Part shown: positions 21,701 through 34,200 of the stretch, piece after piece
Numbering within the stretch: the first letter of the stretch is position 1
Layout: each line of letters starts with the position of its first letter
Origin: Hippopus hippopus
Lineage: Eukaryota > Mollusca > Bivalvia > Cardiida > Cardiidae
Direction of reading: 5' to 3'
Assembly: GCA_946811185.2 (NCBI GenBank)
Contig: OX328097.1
Location: forward strand, 31,581,627 to 31,645,626
Length of the DNA stretch: 64,000 nucleotides
Position numbers and translations under genes: made by a program
Notes under the pieces: model-generated
Seen by the model: the letters and a program-made list of their open reading frames with translations, nothing else
What the model was told of the DNA's origin: nothing
Databases searched by the model: none

Positions 21701-24700
21701 GCATTTTCTTCTTTTCCCACTATGTTTTCTAACCTTTCACAAATAAATTTCTTTATATATGAGCTACATTTGTATTGTGGTCTGCAACTGCTCTCAGTTT
21801 GAACAAATGTAAATTTTTGTTTTCTGGTGAAGAGTTATTTCTTTATCATACGGCAAAATTCAAAGCTGGTCCAAAAAGATGAATTAGGAAGAATATTAAT
21901 TAAATGTGGCTCAAGTGATGCAAGTTCGAATTCGTAGGGCAGAAAACATTACAGGAAAAGGAGAAAGCACTGGTTACCAGCATTTTCTCTTTTTCCCTAG
22001 ATTTTTAACTTCTTCTTCATAAAAAACTTACGGATTCTGTTGTAAGGGTTAACTCTTTACCACACAGCAAAATTTTTTACTCGTCCAGATTGAATGAATA
22101 TGAAGACGACAATTGAAATGTAGCTCAAATAATGGCATTCTTTTTTGAAATGGTAGAAAACACTGTGGGAAAAGAAGAAAGTGCTGATTACCAATATTTT
22201 TCTCATTTTCCCACAATGTTTTCAAAAACCTCCTTTTTCTGGGTTGTAAAAAGCTCAGGCTTGTGTAGTACAGGATTACAACATCAGTCTGCCTGGAGCT
22301 TTATCAGGTACTTAGCAACTTGAAGGGTACTTCAACCAGTCAGTCCTCAAGGATACATCTCAGCACTGAATAACTGATTAACTCTGTATATCAAAACAAT
22401 ATTTTAGACTTGTCCTAATTGAGAGAATTTGTGGATGACAAAGTTAAAAATAGAGTAAAAATGATGGGATCTGTATCAGAAAGGGTGAAAAACATTGTGG
22501 TGTAAGGAGAAAATGCTGGTTACCATGGTTTTCTCCTTTTCCTGTCATGTTTCAAAAGCCTTTTTTATCAGGGTCGTTAAAACCTGGGATTGTGTGGAAA
22601 AGGGTTAATCAGGGGCAGACAACCTGTGCGCTTTGTAGCAGACTGCATTTAAAAACATAAATGCTTTCTATCCTTCCAAGGTCCTGAATCACTATTTTTG
22701 AGTCAATTATTTTGTTGTCTACTAGGCTTTAAATTTGGGAAAGTCTAGAAAATTTTTCATTTGGCGAAGTGTAAAATCCTAATATTTATTGCATAGATTT
22801 TACAAGGATGATCTGAAGTTGTCAGCTGTACATTAATTTTGTTTCAGGAGGACAATAGTTTGACTTTTTACCAAATAAAAAAATTATGAACTTGACTAAT
22901 TCCAAAGCATTTGCAGACAGCAAATTAAATCTGGCTCAAATGGTAAAAAATTGTTTATGTCAGGTTAGAAAACATTCTGGAAAAAGAAGAAAATGCTGGT
23001 GTTACCAGCATTTTCTTCTTTTCCCACAATGTTTTCAAAAGCCCTCTTGTTCGGGGTCATTAAAACTCGGAATTGTTTTGGAAAGGATGAACCCTTTACC
23101 ACACAATCTCAAGTTTTAACGACTCTGAAAGAAAAGCTTTCAATTTTTGGTTACCAGCATTTTCTCTTTTTCCCCACAATGTTTATAATCTATCAGAGAC
23201 AGAAATTACCATTTAGCAACATTTTATGTGTCACCTGCAAATGCTCTGAATTTGGTCAAATAAAAAATTTTGTCCTGTTGGGGTTAACCTTCTGACCTTT
23301 TGATGACAGTTGCCTTTTCAGTCCCAAAACTGAGTTTGTTTTGAGGGTTTTTCCGGCTTCCATTAAATATAAATCATTTGTTAAGCAACTGGAACTGATT
23401 ATTTTTTTTTAACTTCCTACAACACAGATAAATAAAATGTAACCTTTTGAATCCAAAACAAAATGTTTCAATTTCTAAAAAAGGGATTAGGATTGCAATT
23501 AAAAGGCTCCTCTTTGCTGGAATGTATCGTAACTGCAGACAGTGTAGAAGCTGCAAGGACAAAGACTTCACCCAAATTTTTTCAACCCTTTACCAAATGA
23601 TCCTGACTTTTAATGACCCTGAAGAATAAGCCTAGTGAAGCATTGTGGGAAAAGGAGAAAATGCGGGTTACCAGCATTTTCTCCTTTTCCCACAATGTTT
23701 TCTGCCCTATTAAAGATGGAAATCATCAGTTGAATTACATGTATTTCGTCGTATGCAAATGCTTTCAATTTGGTTAAGTGCAAAATTTTGTCATTTGGTA
23801 AAGAGTTAAATTTCCTGTTGATTATCAGTCATCATTCACAGTTGGATCAGACAGGTATGGAGTTTAACTCTTTACCAAACGACAAAATTTTAGACTAGTC
23901 CAAATTGAAAGCATTTGCAGACGACAAAATAAATGTGACTCAAGAATTGAAATTTATTTTGGGAAGGGTAGAAAACATTGTGGGAAAAGGAGAAAATGCT
24001 GGTTACCAGCATTTTCTCCTTTTCCCACAATGTTTTCAAGACCTTTCCTTCTCAGGGTCATTAAAAGTCGGGATTGTGTGGTAAAGAGTTAACCTCACTA
24101 ACAAAAGCCTCATCATTCCTTTATTAAATACAAAGTTGTTCTTTCAAATGTCTTTATTTATTTAATAATTTGTCACACAATCCTAGCCTTAGAGAAGAAA
24201 CCTTCTGCAAACATTCTGGAAAAAGGAGAAAATGCTGGACACCAGGTATTTTCTTCTCTTTCCACAATTTTTTCCCACCTTTCCACCAAAAAATTCAATT
24301 TTTAGCCACATGTGATGTCGTCTGCAAATGCTTTCAATTTGGACAAGTCTAAAATTTTGTTGTTTGCTAAAGAGTCAGTGTATCAACCAGATACAAGGAA
24401 CACTAACTACTGAAAAATATTTCATCTTAAATTATATACCATGTAACCAAATTTAAGTGTCCTGTCCCACGTGGTTAGTGGTAAAGTGTAGGACTTGCAA
24501 CCTGGAGGTCCCAGTTCCTCAGGCAAGGTACCAGTGCTTCAGAGCTCAAGTGTTACTGTGTTGGTGAAACCCAAGACATGAATAATTATGTGGGCTGTCA
24601 CCATGAATTGACTGGAATAATGTTGAAAGCTGCCGAAAACACCCTTTAGACAGTAAATGTAACCTGATTTCTGTACTAAGCAGTCACATCTTTAAGGCAA

Positions 24701-25191
24701 ATAGTTTCCATTAAGTCCTAGCTATTTGCCACTGTCATCTTTATGGATCAGTTTTGTTTGGGTGGGTAACTGCAAAAAACAGATTCGCTTGTAAATAAGT
24801 TTGGGTACCGCACAGAATCTCAATGTACTTATCTTTTTTCATATATCTTTTACAAATTTACCACTCTAAATGGATCTATATTATAACATTGTTGTTCCCT
24901 TTTGTCTGTTTCTAATACTTGATTTTTGTATGTTTTTTTCTGTGTAACACAGACGGTAATATTTTTTTCATAGTTACCATCACCTACTGCATGGCACTTT
25001 TCTTTGACATCATTCCAAATGTAAAATCATTATGTTCATTTTCATTCAGGACATGTTTGTTAACCCTTAGAGTGCCAAATAAACCAAATTAACCTTTTCA
25101 GTCTAGAATAAAGACCCTAATAAGAGCAATTTCAAGTTTGCCCTTGTCCAGAACTCTCAGAGCAAAGCAGACAGTGCAGATCAAAGATTGG

Positions 25192-25283
<92 letters not shown>

Positions 25284-28200
25284 GAGAGAGAGAGAATTTG
25301 TGCAATTTGTGAAAGGCACGTTAAAGGTTAATACATTATTACTTGTTAAGGACTGGTGAAAGCTAGGAGAGGCATAGATAAATTGGCTTTGACTGATTGC
25401 TATCAGTGGACACTGCAGATGGTACTACTTTAATTTACTGTAGAAAAAATGTTATGAAAGTCAGTGGTAATGATTTTACATGATAAAACTACCCTCATAA
25501 TCGCCTGTTTTCGGGTTTATGAAACGAGTCATGCCCTGTGAAAAGGTCGTTGAATGCATCTTCAGAAAGTATTGACCCATGTCTGCATAGGCTGACATTG
25601 AATCTTTTTGCTGTTGTTAGATTTTTTGCGTGTCAAAGGACCACTCTACCACATCAATTTGTTTTTTGACAAAATGGATCCATATTTAGTGACGACTTGC
25701 TTGGTACGTTGATGAAGATGCATCACGAAAGTGCATTCAACCCCTTTCTTCAAGAGCACAGCACATTTGTTTCATACCCTCAACCAATGAAGAGATCAAA
25801 GATGCTTAATCATTGGCTGTAACATGTTTCTATATGTACCTGCATCCTGTCCCATCCTGTTTAACCTCTTTTTAGCTCACTTGAGCACGAAGTGCTCAAG
25901 ATGAGCTTTTGTGGCCGTGCTGTGTCCGTCGTCCAGCGTCCGATGTCCGTCGTTCGTCTTGCATTGTCATTTTTTAGCTTGCGTACAAACTAGAGGCCAC
26001 ATTTTCAGTCTAATACTCTTGAAAGTTGGTCAGAATGTTTGTCTTGATGATATCTCGAACTAGATTGAGTATGATTCATGTGGGGTCAAAAAATAGGTCA
26101 CAAGGTCAAATCTTAGAAAAACCTTGTGTACATTCTAGAGGCCACATTTTCAGTCCAATACTCTTGAAAGTTTGTCAGAATGTTGTCTTGATTTCTGAAA
26201 CTAGTTTACAAAAGGGTCATGTGGGATCAAAAACTAGGTCACCGGGTCAAATCATTGAGAAGCTATGTGTACACGAGAGGCCACATTTTCAGTCCAAAAA
26301 TCTTGAAAGTTGGTCAGAGCAATTGTCTTGATGATAAATCAGACAAGTTAAAAAATGGGTCATGTAGGGTCTAATACTAGGCCACCAGGTCAAATCATAG
26401 AAAAGCCTTGTGTACACTCTAAAGGCCATTATTTCAGTCCAAAGCTCTTGAAAGTTGGTCGGAATGTTTGTTTTGTATCTGCTTTACAGGCCACATTTTC
26501 TGTCCAATACTTATGGAAATTAGTCAGAGTGTTTGTCCTGGTAGTATTTTTGATGAGTTTGAAAATGGGTCACATGGGGTCAAAACTAGGTCACCAGGTT
26601 AAATCTTAGAAAAATCTTGCGTTCACTAAAGAGGCCACATTTTCTGTCCAATACTCATGAAAGGTTGTCAGAATGTTTGTTTTCATAATATCGACAGTTA
26701 GTTGGAAAATGGGCTATGTTGCGCTAAATATTATGTCACAGAGAAAAATTCCAGAAATGAATTGTGTACCCTCTAGACTTATCCATTTCAGTCCAATGCT
26801 GATAAAAGCTTGTTAGAATGTTTGCCATAATATCTCAGAAGAGATTGGAAATGGGTCATGTGTGGTCAAAATGCTCAATTGAGTGACTCTAGGGCTAGAT
26901 GGCCCTCTAGTTTAGTTTTATGCAGTAATTACACCTCTACCCTTCTACAAACAGTCCTGTGCTTTTAGGACCCAGAGGAAAAAGGTTGTTTACAGCTTTG
27001 TGAGAGAAGGAGAAAATGAAAGATTTCTCCTACTCCCAAAATGTTTTCTACCCTTTTGAAATCAAATTCCAATTTCAGTCAGGAAAAAATGCATAAACTT
27101 TATGGAAAATCGGGATATTTTTGCCCACTATAATCTTATGAAGTAACAGAGAGTGTAGATCTAAGATCAAAGTGACTGTGAAGCCTGATCTTGATTTTCA
27201 TTGTCCACAACTAAAGCGTTCTTTGAAACAAAGATTGTCTTAGTCTATTTATCTATAGGTGCCTCAGCTTGGGGCGTTTGTTGTAATCTTGCGTGTTTTT
27301 GTCTCAATCTTTTACATCTTTGTTGGGACTGTACTGGTTCTTACAAAACAAACAAGATAAAATTTTCATTTTCAACTTTCATATTTATCACAAAACCTGA
27401 CAAACATACATCATATCAGCCTACCCATATTATTACCCTTTAAGCTTATTTATAGATGTTCTGAGCTGAAACTTGGGGAGAAGACACGAGCATGGCTAAA
27501 ATTTTTTCTCTGCTCAGAACAGTAATGAATGTCATATTCAACTTGGTTATTCCTTTCTAAATCCTAAATATTGTTTTTGCTAAAAATAAAACTTTTTTTT
27601 TATGTTTAGATGTACATATTTATTATAAAATGTGACAAACATCTCTTATCTTTTACATCATATAAGTCTACCCATATATAAAAACCTGTCAAGTTTATTT
27701 ATAGATATCTCTCCCATCTGTGACATATCACTTTAACCCTTTACCAAACAATCCAAATTTTAGCCACCCTATGGAAAGAGGCTTTTGAAAACATTATTGG
27801 AAAAGGAGAAAATGCTGTTTTCTCTATTTCCAAGTTTTCTACCCTTTTTATTATGACAAATCCCATCATGGAGGCCAATTTTGAGTTATTAGCTGCAAAT
27901 GCTTTCGATTTGGACAAGTCTACAACTTTGTCGTCTGCTAAAGAGTTAAAAGACTTGCATTTATGACATACCTGTACCCTTAGTGCCTTGAGCTAAGTTG
28001 TAATTGCCTGTGAGCATAGTAGATCAGGATAAGACTGCATAGAATGTGCAGTGTGATCTTGCAATCTGATCTTTGATATTTAGTAGTTTGTGAATTAATA
28101 TCTGTATTATGGATGGAACAGCCGTAAAAAATGGTGTGTAGGTCATTTTTCCAAGGTCTGAAAAAGTCTTTTTCAATTTCATAAACACATATACATGTAG

Positions 28201-31200
28201 CTCTACTGGTCTATACTGGGACTGTTATATAAATGAAATGGATATTTTCTTCCTTAACCCTTTACCAAACAATCCCTGGTTTTTACGACCCAGAGGAAGA
28301 AGCCTTCTGAAAACATTGTGGGAAAAGGAGAAAATGCTGGTAACCAGCATTTTCTCCTTTTCCCACAATGTTTTCTACTCTTCTAAAGTCAAGTTTCAAT
28401 TTCTGAGTCATGTTTATTTTGTCGTCTGCAAATGCTTTCAATTTCGTTAAGTCTAAAATTTTGTCGTTTGGTAAAGAGTTAAAGCTCTTTTCACAGCTAA
28501 ACTTGCTTTTGAGGCAGGTGTAGATCAAGATTAGATTGCACGAAAAGTGCAGTCTGATTGGTGATCTACACTGTTAGATGAACTTAAACACTACAGACAA
28601 AAGCACCCATCAACAGTTACTGTAAATTACTCGTCTTATTTCTAGTCCAAATATGGCCATTGAATTAATTTGGAGTTCTAAGGGCTTACCCTTTACCAAA
28701 CAATTCCAGGTTTAATTGACCCTGGGAAAAAAGCCTTTTGAAAACATTGTGGGAAAAGAAGAAAATTCTGGTAACCAGCATTTTCTCCTTTTCCCACAAT
28801 GTTTTCCACCCTTTAAAAGACATTTCCAATCATTTTTGGCTACATCTAAATTGTCATCATTCTGTGAATGCTTTCTATTTGAACCAGTCTAAAATTTTCA
28901 TTGTTTGGTAAAGAGTTAAGATAGAGTGGAAAAGCCCCAAGTATGGAGGTTTTTAGGGCTGACTAAGTGTGGCCAGTAAATCTCATAAAATATTGGTTAA
29001 GAATTGAAGACTGGATTAGATGTTTCTGTGCATTCTGATTTTGGATCTACGGTGTCTTCTTGAATGCATCTTGTTACCAGCATTCATAGGGTTATGTCTC
29101 CAGTCCTGATACATATTTTCCGTCGTGTCTTCACGCATGTTTTTCTTTGCTCTTTACCAGAAGACAAAATTTTAGACCTGTCCAAATTGAAAGCATTTGT
29201 AGATGAAAAATTGAAAGTGGCACATAATGATGGGATTTGTCTATTTAAAGGTATAAAGCATAGTGGGAAAAGTGGAAAATGCTGGTTACCAGTATTTGTT
29301 CCTTTTCCTACAATCTTTTCAACAGCCTTCTTGTCAGGGTCATTTAGACTTGGGATAGTGTGGTAAAGGGATAAAATCTGCTGCTGTTGCTCATCCTATT
29401 TGCTTGTAAAGCCCTTTTCATTATGTGGCAGAGACCCCCATGAATCATTGTGATTGATGGAAAGTAACACTATTGCTTTTATTCCTTATTATTTTTACAG
29501 GTTGATTTTTGGCCTACAAAATACATGTATAATTAGCACAGACATTTAAAGGAAAAGAAAATGTAGTTCAGTAGAACAGAAAACATCATGAGAAATGGAG
29601 TATTTGCCTCCTACAAGCAACCCGTGCTCCTTTACTTTTAGTAATTTCCATTGCAACTGGCATGAATGTACATGTAACTTGAAAATTTACATTTGTACTA
29701 TGTATATTGAGTTGCTATGGTTAAAGATATACTGGCGTCTTCGAAGGGAAAATACTCTCAGTTATTGTAACAAAATGAGTACCTGAAGGTATGTTGAAAA
29801 ATTGTCAATATGGGTGATCATAAAATAGCAATTTTCTGAATAATTTGTTATGGTGATCTGCCTGTCAAACTTTTGCCTCCAGACACCAGCAATCTTTGCC
29901 TGTTAAGATCTAGCATAATTTGTTCACAAGTGTAGAAACCTCTCTGGACAGTGTAGGTCAAAGATCAGACTACACAGAATGTGCAGTCTGATATTTGATG
30001 TACAATGTTTGATATTTTATTCTACATAGAATATAGAACAAAGTTTGGATTTTTTTTATACAAGTAATGGCTGTCCTTTAGGCTGATTCAAGAGGGAAAT
30101 GTGCTATGGTTTAAATTTGTTTTACTGCTGTCTCTCTCATCGCTGGTATGCTAATAACATAAATGAATAAACATCCATGAAATAGAAAATGATAAATACT
30201 GGTTAATCAAGTGATTTATTTACTGTCAAGTAATGGTTCTTACTAACAGGAGGTTAACTCTTTACCAAACAAAAAAATTTTAGACTAGTCGAAAATGAAA
30301 GCATTAGCAGACGACAAAATAAAAGTGATTGAAAAATAGAAATTGGTTTTGGGAAGGGTCAGAAAATATTGTTGGAAAAGGAGAAAATGCTGGTTACCAG
30401 CATTTTCTCCTTTTCCCAAATATTTTCAATAGGCTTCTTTCTCAGGGTCGTTACTATCAGGATTGTGTGGTTAAGGGTTAAATTTGCTATCAGAGAACTC
30501 TATCAAAGCTTATGTTGGGAAATAGACATTACTTTTTCTTACACATCTTGTTAATTAGGCAGTCAGAGGTCTGCCATAGAGCATTGAGTACCATATTGTA
30601 CTTTCATTTATAAAATGAAAGAAATTTAAGGCTGACAACTTGGAAAAACTTAATTTTAATTTGACTGATTACCATTAAGCAGGATTAAAGTACATAAATA
30701 CCAATCCTGTAAAAAAAATTTTGCAAAAGGGGAAATTACTGATTATAAGCAAATTCTCTTCTTTTAACAATCGCAGCTTTCAAAAGTAAACAAAATATGA
30801 AACAAGTTTTCTGCAGTAGTTAATCACTAGGAGCTGGGAAACTGGTCATACTACATTGTGCATGGGCTTATTTTTTTAGTCAATAGAAAGGAGTATGGGA
30901 TTTCAAAAGAATGCAAAATATTACTAATTCATATTTAGCACTGAATTTGTCAAAAAATTGAATTAAAAAGAAAACTTGAAATTAATTTTGTCACTAAGCA
31001 ATTTGTTAAATATGACTAAATGTCCCCAAGTCAGGATGTTTTATGACAGAAATGGGTTGTTTTACATAATCTTTCATTATAACTTGACAGGCAGTGCCTC
31101 ATTTCAAATGTGACTAATGGGATTCTGGCTCATGTTGGAAAAAAAAAATGTAAATATAATGCAATCTATAGGTAGTCTTAATGGAGTTATCCTAGTGGGG

Positions 31201-34200
31201 GAAAAAAAAGCAAAGTTAGCTCTTTACCACACAACAAAAAATGTAGACTTGTCCAAATTGTTTTGCAGGTGACAAAAAAAATGTGACTCAAGAATTGAAA
31301 ACTGCTTTCGGAAGGATAGAAAACATTATGGGAAAAGGAGAAAATGCTGGTTACCAGCTTTTTCTCTTTTTCCCGCAATGTTTTCAAAAGATGTCTTCCT
31401 TCGGGTTGTTAAAACTGCGGATTGTGTGGGAAAGGGTTAACTTTTAACCCTTAGGGTGCTAAATAAACCAAGTGGACATTTTCGGTCTAGGACTGAAAAT
31501 TAAGACTGCACTAAGTACATGTTTTTTTGCTGTAAGTTTTACTCTACACAATGAACATTAAAATATTGTCAGTCTTCTTAAAGATTCATATTTTTCACTT
31601 GTACATGTGTAAGCTTGTTTTTGTCATAAGATTTTCAAAAGTCAATGAAAATCCAAAAACCAGACTACACATTGTGCAGTCTGATCCCAATCTCATGTGG
31701 CCCCAAAAGAACCAGCACTTCAAGAGTTTGCATGAAAAACAGGGTATACTGTAACAGTAGTTGATTTTATGAGAGTTGTCGTAGCTCATTAAATTTTATA
31801 GATCCTTTTTTCTTTTAAAATGTGAAAATGTATGTATACTTCCTTTATCAAACCAGTGGAAAGGAAAAAGTGAAAATTTAAGATTTTATGTGCATACAGA
31901 TAATTTCCAAACTTTTCTTTTTCACGTGTATTGAAATGTACTTTTCCATAGTACAGTAATAGTCATCACAATCTGCATACTATTTTTATTCCTTTACCAC
32001 ACAATCCTGAATTTCAAAGGCCCTGGGGGAGGAAACATTTGAAAACATTGTTGGAAAAGGAGAAAATGCTGGTTACCAGCATTTTCTCCTTTTCTCACAA
32101 TGTTTTCTACCCTCTGAAAGAAAAAATTTCATCATTAGAGACACTTTAATTTTTGGTCTGCAAATGCTTTCTATTTCAATGAATTTAAATTTTTTTTTTT
32201 GGTAAAGAGGTAAGACTCCCTTTTAAACTATTTTGCTCATTATGACATTTGAAACCATGGAAAGACACAAAAGAATTGATGATATAATAAAAATACTGTT
32301 GAAAGGGGTTTGAAGGCAGCATTCTATTGAACAAAGAGGCATCTTTGTATTTTTGATTGCACTTAGTAGAACTATGAATAAATAAAAGATTGCACATTTA
32401 ACACTTTACCACACAAACAAATGTTAGCATTTATTTTTTGCAGTCTACAAATTAAATGTGTCTTAACCCTTTACCACACAATGACTCCTTTTAATGCCAC
32501 TGAAGAAGAGGCCTTTTGAAAACATTGTGGGAAAAGGAGAAAATGCTGGTAACCAGCATTTTCTCCTTTTCCCACAAAGTTTTCTACCCTATCAAAGAAA
32601 AGTTGCGTCATTTGAGCCACTATGAAATTGTCGTCTGCAAATGCTTTCAATTTGGATAGGTCTAAAATTTTGCCGTGTGGTAAAGGGTTAAGTAATGAGA
32701 TTTGGCTTTGGAAGGGTAGAAGACATTATGGGGAACAGAGGAAATGCTGGTTATCAGCATTGTCTCCTTTTCCAACAATTTTTCAAAAGCCTTTTCCTTA
32801 GGGTCATTTCAACAAAGGATTGTGTGATAAATGATCAATTTTGCAGCAAAGATATTTGTTATCAGTCAACTATATATATTTACTATATGTTCTTCTTTTC
32901 TTTGTTGCAGGTATCCTGGAGTTCATATTACAAATTTCTCAAACAGTTGGAGAAATGGACTTGGATTTAATGCTCTTATTCATGCTCATAGGTAGGTCAG
33001 CATATACATAAAGTCAACACTGTACAGGCTAATTTTTACTGATTAAAACTAGAGGTCATGCAAAAGAGAACAAATTAGAGATTACCCTACCTGCTACCTG
33101 CATAAATTCCTGATAGATTGCCTGCCCAGTGGAAGATCAATCCTATGTTACCTCATAGTTACCAAGCCGTTACTCTTAGTACAAAATATAACTCTAGTAA
33201 TGTGGTACTTAATATTTCATTGACAAAAATAATTGCAAAACTGTTGAGATTTTTTTAATGCAGCCCAGGGGTACCTCGATTAAGTCCACCAATTAGTGCA
33301 AAATATAAATAAAATATTTGCCTGGAGAGAGGATGAAACCCATAGCTTCTAGGTCAGTAAGTAGAGTGTTTCAAAAGCTATTTATGCTGCCATGATATAA
33401 CAGTGCGCCTGAAAGCAACTTGTGCTGCCAGCATTACGCAAAGAGAATTTTTTAGATATTTTAAAATAATGATTGAAGATTTTTGAACCATTTATCAAGC
33501 AATGAAAATGTAGACTTGCCCAAATTGAGAGCATTTGCAGCCTACTATTTAAATGAGGCTCAAATGATGGAATCTGCCTTTGACAGGGTTGAAAACATTG
33601 TGGGGAAAAGGAGAAAATGCTGGTAACCAGCATTTTCTCCTTTTCCCACAATGTTTTCAAAAAGTTTCTGAGGGTCATTAAAACTCGAATTGTGTGGTAA
33701 AGGTTAACTGAAAAAAATGCTTCTCTTCCACACAGACCAGACCTAATTGCCTATGAAGAGCTGATACCCAGTGAACATGTGAACAACCTGAACAATGCTT
33801 TTGATGTAGCGGAGGAGAAACTGGGTATCCCAAAGATTTTAGATGCAGAAGGTAATTATATACTTCATGTTTGTTGGTCAGCACAAATAAACCTTTATGT
33901 CTAGTCTACAAACATGGCTGAAGATTTTGATGGGTTTCCGCTGGAGTTTATTTAGTAAAATTTTGACTAACTGATAAGGTTCAGAAACATTAGCATGTGG
34001 AGGCACCATACATTTGCTTTTGGTCCAAGGTAAATAGCCATTTTGTTCTGATAACCATGCCAGTTATCCTGGATTACAGAATTACATAATATTTATATAT
34101 ACATTCTCTTAGGAAAGAGGGTTTAATGCATCTGCTAAAAGCATCGACCCCTGCCAGCCTGTGCAGTCTGCACAGTCTGGCATGGGTTGGAAATTTCTGC

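Noticed and set aside
25098..25319. 73-codon frame with a long Val-Cys run on the minus strand
   Set aside because: It is the AC microsatellite translated.
28283..28528. Open frames encoding [17 protein letters not shown] or [21 protein letters not shown] peptides, recurring throughout the window
   Set aside because: They are translations of the family A palindrome in either direction; the same peptide recurs wherever a copy lies and none has a conserved gene context.
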